64,000 nucleotides of DNA from contig NZ_JAODTZ010000049.1 of the NCBI RefSeq assembly GCF_025399795.1, positions 1 through 64,000 on the forward strand, in the 5' to 3' direction. A model generated the notes under the pieces. It saw nothing but the letters and a program-made list of their open reading frames with translations, was not told the DNA's origin and did no database searches. Below, piece after piece: positions 30,716 through 39,091 of this stretch. Position numbers and translations under genes: made by a program. Every line of letters starts with the position of its first letter. The stretch's first letter is position 1. Origin of the DNA: Streptomyces rhizosphaerihabitans. Lineage in GTDB: Bacteria; Actinomycetota; Actinomycetes; Streptomycetales; Streptomycetaceae.

Positions 30716-31753
30716 GTGACCGAGACAGCGTCACGCCCCACGCTGGAGGCCGTGGCCGCGCGGGCCGGGGTCTCCCGGGCCACCGTGTCGCGGGTCGTGA
30801 ACGGCGGGGACGGGGTCCGTGAGCCGCTCGTCGAACGGGTGCGCCGGGCCGTCGAAGAACTCGGGTACGTGCCGAACCAGGCCGCCCGCAGTCTCGTCAC
30901 CCGACGCCACGACGCGGTGGCCGTCGTGATCGCCGAGCCGGAGACCAGGGTCTTCGCCGACCCCTTCTTCGCACTCCAACTCCGGGGCATCAGCAAGGAA
31001 CTGACGGCGAACGACTCGCAGCTCGTGCTGCTGCTCACGGAGGGCCGCGACGACCACGTCCGCGTCGCCCGCTATCTCGCCGGCGGCCATGTCGACGGCG
31101 CCCTCGTCTTCTCGCTGCACCTCGACGATCCGCTGCCCGGCCTGATCCACGGCGCGGGCGTGCCGACCGTGTTCGGCGGGCGTCCCGGCTGGGGCGCGGG
31201 CACCCGCGAGGCGGTCTACGTGGACTGCGACAACCGGGGCGGCGCGCGGCAGGCCGTTCGGTATCTCCTCGGTCTCGGGCGGACACGCGTCGCCCACATC
31301 ACCGGTGCCCTCGACCAGACGTCCGCGGTCGACCGGCTGGACGGCTTCCGGGACGTCCTGCCCGACATCGATCCGGCGCTCGTCGCGCAGGGCGACTTCA
31401 CACCCGCCGGCGGCGAACGCGCGATGCGGGAACTGCTGGAGCGCCGCCCCGACCTGGACGCCGTTTTCGTGGCGAACGACCTGTCGGCCCTCGGCGTGCT
31501 GCGTGTGCTGCGTGAGCACGGGCGACGGGTGCCCGACGACGTCGCCGTGATCGGGTTCGACGACATGCTGCCGATCGCCGAGCAGATGGATCCGCCGCTG
31601 ACGACGGTTCGTCAGGACATAGAGGAAATGGGCCGGTTGATGGCCCGTCTGCTGATCCGTGGCCTGGAGGGGCGCGCGGCGCCGGACGGCCCGGTGCCGG
31701 AGACCTCCGGCGTGGTCCTGCCGACGACCGTGGTCCGACGGGCCTCCGCGTAG
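30716..31753 (+). CDS. LacI-family transcriptional regulator
   Basis: Encodes 345 aa. N-terminal LacI HTH (TLEAVAARAGVSRATVSRVV, hinge around LGYVPNQAARSL), then a periplasmic-binding-protein-like effector domain (FADPFFALQLRGISKELTAN; AVFVANDLSALGVLRVLREH; VIGFDDMLPIAEQMDPPLTT). AGGAGG lies nine bases before the GTG. No sugar gene is adjacent, so the target is unclear. Confidence 0.9.
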   Translation: MTETASRPTLEAVAARAGVSRATVSRVVNGGDGVREPLVERVRRAVEELGYVPNQAARSLVTRRHDAVAVVIAEPETRVFADPFFALQLRGISKELTANDSQLVLLLTEGRDDHVRVARYLAGGHVDGALVFSLHLDDPLPGLIHGAGVPTVFGGRPGWGAGTREAVYVDCDNRGGARQAVRYLLGLGRTRVAHITGALDQTSAVDRLDGFRDVLPDIDPALVAQGDFTPAGGERAMRELLERRPDLDAVFVANDLSALGVLRVLREHGRRVPDDVAVIGFDDMLPIAEQMDPPLTTVRQDIEEMGRLMARLLIRGLEGRAAPDGPVPETSGVVLPTTVVRRASA

Positions 31754-31815
31754 GTCTGACAGGCGCCTCGGGAACCCTGTTCGTGCCCCGGCGCAGCACA
31801 GTGCCCACGGAACTC

Positions 31816-31923
31816 CGGTCGTGCGTATGGAGGTCCGGTCCTGCGGTCGTGCGCGTGGAGGCCGGGTCTTCGGTCGTGCGCGTGGACGGTCCCCGTGCGT
31901 GAGCCGTCCGTACGTGAGCCGTC
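31816..31923 (+). repeat. imperfect tandem repeats, non-coding
   Basis: A 27-28 bp unit beginning CGGTCGTGCG occurs at 31816, 31844 and 31871; then CGTGCGTGAGCCGTC and CGTACGTGAGCCGTC stand back to back (31894-31923). They lie between the convergent LacI and VOC genes. Possibly replication-slippage products. Confidence 0.6.
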
Positions 31924-31995
31924 CGTGCCGGCGACGGATGAGGGCGACGGCGGTCGGCGGGGCCCCGGGCGTCGGGGTCCGGCCGACCGGGGACG

Positions 31996-32787
31996 TCAGC
32001 TCTGCTGCGGTGCGCTCTTGATCACCGCGAAGCGCGCCCCGTACGGATCGGCGAGCTTGGCCATGCGGCCGACGCCCTCCATGTCCGTCGCGGGCATACG
32101 GACCGTGCCGCCGAGCTCCTGGGCCTTGGCGACCACGGCGTCCGTGTCGGGGACCTCGACGTACGGCAGCCAGTACGCACCGGTCTTCGCCTCGACCGGG
32201 TCGTCGGCGAGCGCCATGACGCCGCCGAACATGCTCTCCTCCTCGGTCCCCGCGGGGTTGATGCAGGTGTAGGTGCCGCCGGGGAACGGCATCGCAGAAG
32301 TGTTCCATCCGAAGACCGAGTTGTAGAACGCGGCGGCCGCCGCGATGTCCGGGGTGTAGAGCTCGACCCAGCACAGCGAGCCCGGATCACCGGCCATGCC
32401 CAGCCCCTTGGTCCGGCCCGGCTGCCAGATACCGAAGGTCACGCCCGCCTCGTCGGCGAGCATGGCCATGTGGCCTTCGCCCATCACGTCCATGGGCGGC
32501 ATGAGCACCGTGCCCTTGGCCTGCTCGACCGCCTTGGCCGTGGCCTCGGCGTCCTCGGTCTGGAAATAGACGTTCCAGGACGGCGGGCCCTGTTCGGCGG
32601 TGATCTGCATACCGCCGGCCACGGTCTTTCCGTCGACCTGGAAGAAGCCGTAGCCGCCGGCGTCGGGCCCTGCCGACTGGAACTGCCAGCCGAAGAGGCC
32701 TCCGTAGAAGGTGGTGGCGCCCTCGATGTCGGCCGTGCCGACATCCAGCCAGTTCGGAGCGCCGTTGACGAAGCGGGTGGTGAGCAT
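31996..32787 (-). CDS. VOC (glyoxalase/bleomycin resistance) family protein, two domains
   Basis: Encodes 263 aa with two tandem VOC modules: residues about 8-120 (NWLDVGTADIEGATTFYGGL) and about 138-255 (CWVELYTPDIAAAAAFYNSV). ATG at 32787 follows AAGGAGGGCAATC closely. Similar two-domain proteins are widespread in Streptomyces; some are annotated as hydroxylases, but no substrate can be deduced. Confidence 0.88.
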   Translation of the reverse strand: MLTTRFVNGAPNWLDVGTADIEGATTFYGGLFGWQFQSAGPDAGGYGFFQVDGKTVAGGMQITAEQGPPSWNVYFQTEDAEATAKAVEQAKGTVLMPPMDVMGEGHMAMLADEAGVTFGIWQPGRTKGLGMAGDPGSLCWVELYTPDIAAAAAFYNSVFGWNTSAMPFPGGTYTCINPAGTEEESMFGGVMALADDPVEAKTGAYWLPYVEVPDTDAVVAKAQELGGTVRMPATDMEGVGRMAKLADPYGARFAVIKSAPQQS

Positions 32788-33058
32788 GATTGCCCTCCTT
32801 TGGGGGGTCCCGTTGCCTTTGGTGCCGAGTCTTCCACCGCCCACTGACAATCGCCGTCGAGACGCGCAAACCGCCCCGGAGCGACAGTCGCCATTACCCT
32901 CGGTGGCCACCGCGATTCGTATTGTCCTCGTCCTGCCCGCGCGCCGCCGTGCCCGGCACCCTCCCGCGGGGCCATCATCGAGGCCGCCGGGAGCCTTGGA
33001 ACGTGGCGTTGATCCTGTGTTGATCGAACGTTTTTCGCCGCAAGGCACGATCTTGACC

Positions 33059-33304
33059 ATGTACTTGGAAACCATCACTCCGTCCGACCTCGCCTGGCAG
33101 GAGCAGGCGTTGTGCGCGCAGACGGGGGCGGACTTCTTCTTTCCCGAGCCGGGCAGCTCGGTGCGCGAGGCGAAGCGCATCTGCGGGATGTGCGCGATGC
33201 GTTCCGCGTGCCTCGACTACGCGCTGAGCAACGACGAACGCTTCGGCGTGTGGGGCGGTCTCTCCGAGAAGGAGCGCCTGGGCCTGCGACGCGCCATGGA
33301 ATGA
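33059..33304 (+). CDS. WhiB-like (Wbl) Fe-S transcription factor
   Basis: Encodes 81 aa. The four conserved Cys are in ALCAQTGADFF and KRICGMCAMRSACLDYAL (C...CxxC...C), followed by the turn FGVWGGLSEKERLGLRR. It should bind a 4Fe-4S cluster and act with sigma factors in development or stress. The promoter region upstream (32788-33058) is shared with the divergent VOC gene. Confidence 0.94.
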   Translation: MYLETITPSDLAWQEQALCAQTGADFFFPEPGSSVREAKRICGMCAMRSACLDYALSNDERFGVWGGLSEKERLGLRRAME

Positions 33305-33416
33305 CGTGGGCCCATGGCGTGGGCCCGGTCGCCGGTGGCCGCACGATGCCGGGGCATCTGTCGCCCGCACAGGTAAATCGGTTCGCCGCCCCGCCGTGAA
33401 CAGGCACACTTCCCGC

Positions 33417-36400
33417 ATGGACCGGACCCCGCGGCAGATCGCCGAGAACCTGCTCGGCGCGCTCGATCCGCTGCCGTACCCGCAGCGCATGCGCGAACTC
33501 GCCCGTTTCGTGCGGGCGACGGACGAGCTGCGCCCGGTGCTGGAGGAACTCGACGCGCGCGGCCCCTACGAGCGGGGGATCGGCGTCGTGGCGGCGTCCG
33601 TCGGACGCGACGCCGGGTGGATCGCGGACCGCATAGCCGACCCGGACGCCTTCGTGCGCGGACACGCCCTGCGGGCCGCCGAGAGCCTTCAGGTGCCCGA
33701 CTCCGCCTTCGAGTCGGCGCTCGACGACGCACCGGAGGTGGTGCGCCGAGAACTGCTGCGCGCGATCGTGGCGGGCCGGCGCACCGCGCTCGCCGACCGG
33801 CTGGTGGACGAACTGCGGCGCCGGTGGGGCGACGCGGAGGCGGCGCGACTGCTCCCCGGCTGCACGGCGGAGACGGTCGGCAGACTGCTGCCCGGACTCT
33901 TCCACGCCGTCACCGGCTGGAAGACGCTCGCCAAGCGGCATCCCGGCTTCCTCCTCGACGTCGCCGCAACGCAGTTGGCCGCGCTGCCCGAGGCCCTGCG
34001 CGCCACCTGGTGGCGCCGGTGCACGGTGGGCGTCGCCGCCTCGGTCGAAGCGGACCCGCTCCGGGTGCTCGACCTGCTGGAACGCTTCGGGCCGGCCACC
34101 CTTCCCCATCAACTGCGGGTCCACCTGCCGAGGTTCGCGACCGCCGACCCGAGCCGCCTGCTGCGGCTGCTGCTCGCGCCCTCCGAGTTCGCCGCACGCC
34201 GCGGCAGAACCCCGGAGCCGGACGTCCTGCGCAGACTCGCCCGTTCCGGCGCGCCCGAACTCGCCGCCTACGGCCGTGCCCTGGCCGAGTCCGGCGACCT
34301 CGCACCGCTCCTGAGAGCACTGCCGCCCGCGCGGCGCCACGCCTTCCACCGGGCCGCCCAGGAGGGCCGCGGCGCCGGACACGGCACCGTGGACGCGCTC
34401 ATCCTCGATGCGCTGCCCCGCAGTTGCGTCGCCGAGGAGGCCCGGCGGATGGCGGCCGACGCGCGCCAACGCGGCGCCGCCTGGCACACCCTGCTGCTCG
34501 CCGACTCCTACCTGCCCGTCGCCGAGGTGCGGGGCCGACTCGACGCGGCCACCCGGCGGCCCGCCGCCGAAGACCGGGCGCAGGCCTGGCCGTTGCTCAT
34601 CCGCAACGCCGCACGCTCCGGGGACGGCGCCGCCGTCACCGCCGTACTGGAGGACATGTCGCGGCTGCGCAACGAACAGGACCCGGTGCGCTCGGCCGCG
34701 CTCGGAGCGCTGTCCGCGGTGCGGCCCCTCCTGTTCACCGAGGACGCCGAGCCGGGCCTCGACCGGATCACCGCGGACGCGGTCGAGGCCCGCGACTCCT
34801 CCCAGGCGACACGGCGTCACCTCAGCCGGCTCGCACTGTCCGTACTGCGCGAGCACGCGGCGGGCGGATCGAGGGAGTTGGTGAACTGGGCACTGCGCAC
34901 CCTGGTCCGGATCTCGGGCAGCACCGGTGGCGCCGACCTCGGCCGCCTGGACGCGAAGCTGCGCCGGGGCCAGGAGCACCAGGTGTACGAGGCGCTGCGG
35001 CCCTGGATCGAGGCGGGCGCCGAGAAGGCCGACTACAGTCTTGCCTTCGCCGTGGCCCGCTCGGTGGGCCGCCGCGCCGCCGGCATGCCCGAACTCCAGG
35101 AGCTCCTGTGGCAGGCGATCCGGTACGGCAATGACGTCACCGTGCGGACCGCGGTCGATCTGTGGCTGGAGCCGCCCGCGACCCGGGACGAGCGGGTGGG
35201 CCGCATCCTCGCCCTGGAACCCTCGGCCGGCGCCCTGTGGTCCGTCCGCCAGGTCGTCACCCGGCGCCGCACCGACCTGCTCGACCCGTTGCTCGCGCAG
35301 GTCCCGCCGTACGGGCGTTTTCTGACCAAGGGCGCCCCCTGGACCGTACCGGTGGACCGCGACGTACGCCGTTGGACCGAGCGCCAACAGCAGTCCGTCA
35401 TGCGGCAGTTGACCGATCAGGTCGAGGACGCCCGGTCTCCCCTGCACGAGCGGGCCGCGGCCCTGGCGCGGGCCGCTCTCGTTCCGGGCCGCGGCACCGA
35501 TCTCGTACGGCGCTGGGCGGCGGCCCCGGACGTGGTGCTCGCCGAAGCGGCCCTGGCCGCGCTCGTCCGCACCGACCGGCCCGCCGACGCGCTGCCGGAG
35601 CTGCTGGCCCACGCCGGTGGCGACCGGGCGCGCGTCGCCGTCTACGCGGCCACGCGCGCCTCCCGGTTCGCCCCGCCGTCACGCCTCGCCGGCCGGCTGC
35701 GCGCGGTGCTGCTCGCGTCGGACACCAAGGTGACCAGCCGCAAGGAGGCCGCCCGGCTCGCCGCCGTCCGGCTCCCGAGCCGGCGGGCGGCCGAATTGCT
35801 GACCGAGGCGTACGCGGCGCCGGGCGCCCATGTGGATGTGCGCGCCGCCGTCGTGGCCTTCACCGGCCATCTGCTCGACGAGGAACAGGTCTGGGGCGTG
35901 TTGCGCGACGCCGCGGGCGCCGAGCCGGTGCTGCGCGCCGCGGTCCTGCGGGCCGGCGCCCTCGATCTGCCCGAGCCGCATCGCGAGCGCTACGCCCGCC
36001 TGGTCCGGGACGCGACCACCAGCGACGACCCGGAGACCGCGACTCTCGCGTTCGCCGCCCTCGCCCGCTGGGCGCCGTGGTCCCCGGACGCCCCCACGGT
36101 CCTCGCCGCGGCCACCACCGATCTCACGGACCGCGTGAGCTGGCGCGCGGCGGCCCAGGGACTGGTCACCGTCGCGGCGGCCGCACCGAACGGCGTCGAC
36201 GGATTCGAGCACGCCCTGAGGACACTGGCGGAGGCGGAGGCAGAGGCGGGGACAGCGGAGCGCGCCGAAGCGGCCGCCGCCACCGGCCGCGCCGACGCGG
36301 ACGAGCGGAGGGACCGGCCGGCCCGGCAGCGGCTCACGCATCTCGTCGACTGTCTGGCCCGGCGCGCCGACACGGACCCGGCGACGGTACGTCCCGCCGC

Positions 36401-36800
36401 CCTGGCCGCCGTGGAGCTGCTGGCCGGTTACGACGCCTTCGTACCGCAGGCCGCCGCCGTCGCCGTGACGCATCTGGACCTGGAAGGGGACCCGCGGCAG
36501 CTGGCGCGGCTGGCCGCCCTGACCGCCGGCCGCCCGGCGCTCGCCGTACGGACGGCCGCACGGCTGGAGTCCCGTCTCGGGGCACAGGGCGGCGACCCCG
36601 GCGCCCTGCTCGACGCCGCACGTCACCTCGCGGCGCACGGCGGCCACGCCGAAGGGCTCCTCGCCGTGGCCGTGACGGTCGCGACCGGCACCCGTACGGG
36701 CTGGGCCGCCCCCTGGCGGGAGCACCTGAGAACACTGCGCCGCCACCCGGTGCCCGACGTCAGGGATGCCGCGCTGGACCACCTGACCGCACAGGAGTGA
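33417..36800 (+). CDS. large helical-repeat (HEAT-like) protein
   Basis: Encodes 1127 aa, nearly all alpha-helical with repeated paired helices such as RREILLRAIV-type and DVRAAVVAFTGHLLDEEQVW, so probably an elongated HEAT/ARM-like solenoid. No signal peptide, membrane segment or enzyme motif was seen. An Ala/Glu-rich insert (LAEAEAEAGTAERAEAAAAT) is near residue 940. Function unknown; such solenoids usually bind proteins. A terminator follows. Confidence 0.8.
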   Translation: MDRTPRQIAENLLGALDPLPYPQRMRELARFVRATDELRPVLEELDARGPYERGIGVVAASVGRDAGWIADRIADPDAFVRGHALRAAESLQVPDSAFESALDDAPEVVRRELLRAIVAGRRTALADRLVDELRRRWGDAEAARLLPGCTAETVGRLLPGLFHAVTGWKTLAKRHPGFLLDVAATQLAALPEALRATWWRRCTVGVAASVEADPLRVLDLLERFGPATLPHQLRVHLPRFATADPSRLLRLLLAPSEFAARRGRTPEPDVLRRLARSGAPELAAYGRALAESGDLAPLLRALPPARRHAFHRAAQEGRGAGHGTVDALILDALPRSCVAEEARRMAADARQRGAAWHTLLLADSYLPVAEVRGRLDAATRRPAAEDRAQAWPLLIRNAARSGDGAAVTAVLEDMSRLRNEQDPVRSAALGALSAVRPLLFTEDAEPGLDRITADAVEARDSSQATRRHLSRLALSVLREHAAGGSRELVNWALRTLVRISGSTGGADLGRLDAKLRRGQEHQVYEALRPWIEAGAEKADYSLAFAVARSVGRRAAGMPELQELLWQAIRYGNDVTVRTAVDLWLEPPATRDERVGRILALEPSAGALWSVRQVVTRRRTDLLDPLLAQVPPYGRFLTKGAPWTVPVDRDVRRWTERQQQSVMRQLTDQVEDARSPLHERAAALARAALVPGRGTDLVRRWAAAPDVVLAEAALAALVRTDRPADALPELLAHAGGDRARVAVYAATRASRFAPPSRLAGRLRAVLLASDTKVTSRKEAARLAAVRLPSRRAAELLTEAYAAPGAHVDVRAAVVAFTGHLLDEEQVWGVLRDAAGAEPVLRAAVLRAGALDLPEPHRERYARLVRDATTSDDPETATLAFAALARWAPWSPDAPTVLAAATTDLTDRVSWRAAAQGLVTVAAAAPNGVDGFEHALRTLAEAEAEAGTAERAEAAAATGRADADERRDRPARQRLTHLVDCLARRADTDPATVRPAALAAVELLAGYDAFVPQAAAVAVTHLDLEGDPRQLARLAALTAGRPALAVRTAARLESRLGAQGGDPGALLDAARHLAAHGGHAEGLLAVAVTVATGTRTGWAAPWREHLRTLRRHPVPDVRDAALDHLTAQE

Positions 36801-36848
36801 GCGGCCGCCGGACACCTCGCCGGCCGGCGCGGGTCCGGACACGCGCGA

Positions 36849-36897
36849 GCCCCCGGCTCACGTCCCCGCGCGAGGCGGGGCGGCGTGAGCCGGGGGC
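36849..36897. terminator. 14-bp-stem terminator between convergent genes
   Basis: The arms GCCCCCGGCTCACG and CGTGAGCCGGGGGC are perfect; the 21-base loop itself contains CCCCGC/GCGGGG arms. It lies between the HEAT-like and desaturase genes, so it can stop transcription from both sides. Confidence 0.8.
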
Positions 36898-36997
36898 GAA
36901 GTGCGGGGCCGCGTGCCCGCGAAGCCTGGTCCAGACCCAGACCCAGACCCAGGGACCGGCGACCCGGAGGCCGGAGCCCGCGTGCTCGCGGTCGGAG

Positions 36998-37975
36998 CTA
37001 CGCGTTCGCGCGGGCCGCCATACGGGCCTTGCGGGTGGCGAGCTTCTCGTCGAACTTGGAGGCCTCCGAGTCGAGACCGCCCATGAAGAAGCCGAGCTCC
37101 TCCTGGGCCTTGAGGCCCTCGGGGCCGAGGCCGTCCATCTCCAGGACCTTGAGGTGGCGCAGCACGGGCTGGAGCACGTCGTCGTGGTGGATACGCATGT
37201 TGTAGACCTCGCCGATGGCCATCTGCGCGGCCATGCGCTCGAAGCCGGGCATGCCGTGACCGGGCATCCGGAAGTTGACGACGACATCGCGGACGGCCTG
37301 CATGGTCAGGTCGGGGGCGAGCTCGAACGCGGCCTTCAGGAGGTTGCGGTAGAAGACCATGTGAAGGTTCTCGTCGGTCGCGATGCGCGCCAGCATGCGG
37401 TCGCAGACCGGGTCGCCCGACTGGTGACCGGTGTTGCGGTGCGAGATGCGGGTCGCCAGCTCCTGGAAGGCGACGTACGCGACCGAGTGCAGCATCGAGT
37501 GGCGGTTGTCCGACTCGAAGCCCTCGCACATGTGCTGCATACGGAACGCTTCGAGCTTGTCCGGGTCCACGGCGCGCGAGGCGAGCAGGTAGTCGCGCAT
37601 CACGATGCCGTGCCGGCCCTCCTCCGCCGTCCAGCGGTGCACCCAGGTGCCCCAGGCGCCGTCACGGCCGAAGAGGGAGGCGATCTCGTGGTGGTAGCTC
37701 GGGAGGTTGTCCTCGGTCAGGAGGTTGACGACCAGCGCGATGCGGCCGATCTCGGTGACCTTGGACTGCTCCTTGTCCCAGGCCTCGCCGTCCTCGAAGA
37801 TCCCGGGGAAGTTGCGGCCGTCGCTGAAGGGCACGTACTCGTGCGGCATCCAGTCCTTGGCCACCTTCAGGTGGCGGTTCAGCTCTGTCTCGACCACTTC
37901 CTCCAGCGCGTACAGCAGACGAGCGTCGGTCCAGGCGGCTGCCGGGCTGCCGAGGTCGGGAGAAGTGATCGTCAC
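36998..37975 (-). CDS. acyl-[ACP] desaturase
   Basis: Encodes 325 aa from GTG 37975. Di-iron ligands lie in WTAEEGRHGIV and ATDENLHMVFY (the two ExxH motifs) plus Glu in LEEVVETELNRHLKV. It introduces a double bond into fatty acyl chains on ACP or CoA; membrane adaptation is the usual role. Repeated operator-like sequences (38015-38066) upstream suggest TetR-type control. Confidence 0.93.
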   Translation of the reverse strand: MTITSPDLGSPAAAWTDARLLYALEEVVETELNRHLKVAKDWMPHEYVPFSDGRNFPGIFEDGEAWDKEQSKVTEIGRIALVVNLLTEDNLPSYHHEIASLFGRDGAWGTWVHRWTAEEGRHGIVMRDYLLASRAVDPDKLEAFRMQHMCEGFESDNRHSMLHSVAYVAFQELATRISHRNTGHQSGDPVCDRMLARIATDENLHMVFYRNLLKAAFELAPDLTMQAVRDVVVNFRMPGHGMPGFERMAAQMAIGEVYNMRIHHDDVLQPVLRHLKVLEMDGLGPEGLKAQEELGFFMGGLDSEASKFDEKLATRKARMAARANA

Positions 37976-38014
37976 GGGTGCTCCAGGGAGGGACGGGACA
38001 ACGAGCGGAAAAGC

Positions 38015-38066
38015 TAACCTACGGCATCGTAGGCTACGTCTCCGTAGGTTACGACACCGTAGGTTA
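38015..38066. promoter_or_regulatory. repeated CCGTAGGTTA operator cluster before the desaturase
   Basis: TAACCTACGG at 38015 is the reverse complement of CCGTAGGTTA at 38042 and again at 38057; CCTACG-GCAT-CGTAGG forms another palindrome at 38018-38033. Three to four half-sites in 52 bases, 40 bases before the start, look like a dense repressor-binding region. Confidence 0.7.
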
Positions 38067-38186
38067 AGGACCCTGTAAAGGCCGCTGATCAGCGGTGTTA
38101 CAGGCGAGGACCCGTACGTCCTGGCCGTGCCGGAGGAGCCCCTGACGTCGAGGTCCCAGGGCCGGACGGATGTCTCGGTCACTCGT

Positions 38187-38963
38187 TCAGACGTACAGCT
38201 CCCGAAGTCGTACCGAGAGGCATGTCACACAGCCTTCGAGCTTCTCGAACTCGCCGATGTCCACCAGAACCGGTTCGTGGCCGAGGTCGGTGAGCAGTTC
38301 CGCGGTCTTCGGGGCGCTCGCCGACATCAGCAGCTTGCCGCCGCCCAGGAGCACCACGTGCGCCCCGGACTCCTCCGGTACCGCCAGGAAGCGCGGGAAC
38401 AGCGAGGGGGTGTCCACGAGCGGCTCGTGCCCGATCACCGTCCCGTCGGGCAGCGCGGTGACCGCCGACTTCAGATGCAGCACCTTGCTGACGGGTACGG
38501 CGACGACCCGCGCCCCGAGCGGTTCGAAGACCGCCCGCAGCTGCTGGACCCCGGCCGCGTTCGTACGGCCGCCACGGCCCACGTAGATCGTGTCGCCCAC
38601 CTTCAGGATGTCGCCGCCGTCGAGGGTGCCCGGCTCCCAGATCCAGTTCACCGAGCAGCCGAGGCGCGCCACGGCCTCCTCGACCCCCGGAGTCTCGGCG
38701 CGCCGGGACTCGGCGCCGGGGCGGGCGATGAGGGCGACGTTGCGGAAGACGACGACGGCGTCCTCGACGAACACGGAGTCCGGGCAGTCCTCGGCCGGGT
38801 CCACCTCCACGGTCTCCCAGCCGTGCGTGCGCAGCGCCTCGGTGTACGCCTCCCACTGCTCGACCGCGAGGTCGACGTCCACCGTCGTGCGCTCCACGTG
38901 CGTCACCAGCCCCTCGGCGAGGCGGGGGCTGGGCCGGCGTACGAGCGCTTTCTGACTGGGCAC
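38187..38963 (-). CDS. ddaH: dimethylargininase (DDAH)
   Basis: Encodes 258 aa of the amidinotransferase/DDAH fold; hydrolyses N-omega,N-omega-dimethylarginine to citrulline and dimethylamine. Motifs: CPDSVFVEDAVVVF (substrate-binding Asp), WEPGTLDGGDILKVG, and the catalytic Cys near the C-terminus in KLEGCVTCLSVRLREL, with His in LHLKSAV. GTG start 38963. It faces the desaturase across 211 bp that include the operator cluster. Confidence 0.9.
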   Translation of the reverse strand: MPSQKALVRRPSPRLAEGLVTHVERTTVDVDLAVEQWEAYTEALRTHGWETVEVDPAEDCPDSVFVEDAVVVFRNVALIARPGAESRRAETPGVEEAVARLGCSVNWIWEPGTLDGGDILKVGDTIYVGRGGRTNAAGVQQLRAVFEPLGARVVAVPVSKVLHLKSAVTALPDGTVIGHEPLVDTPSLFPRFLAVPEESGAHVVLLGGGKLLMSASAPKTAELLTDLGHEPVLVDIGEFEKLEGCVTCLSVRLRELYV

Positions 38964-39091
38964 GGGTCGGTCTCCGAATCGGCAGGGGGTGTCGGCGCAA
39001 CATCATGCAGCGCGGTTCGCGCGCGCAAAAGCCCCCGGCCTGACGCCGGGCACCACCCACCCCCGACGCTAGGCCGCCTCCGCTGCCCGCA

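Noticed and set aside
36931..36955. Short CAGACC tandem repeats
   Set aside because: Four hexamer units between convergent genes; too short to interpret.
35162..38017. Long plus frame spanning the HEAT-like gene end and the desaturase
   Set aside because: Arg/Gly/Pro-rich shadow translation overlapping genes on both strands.
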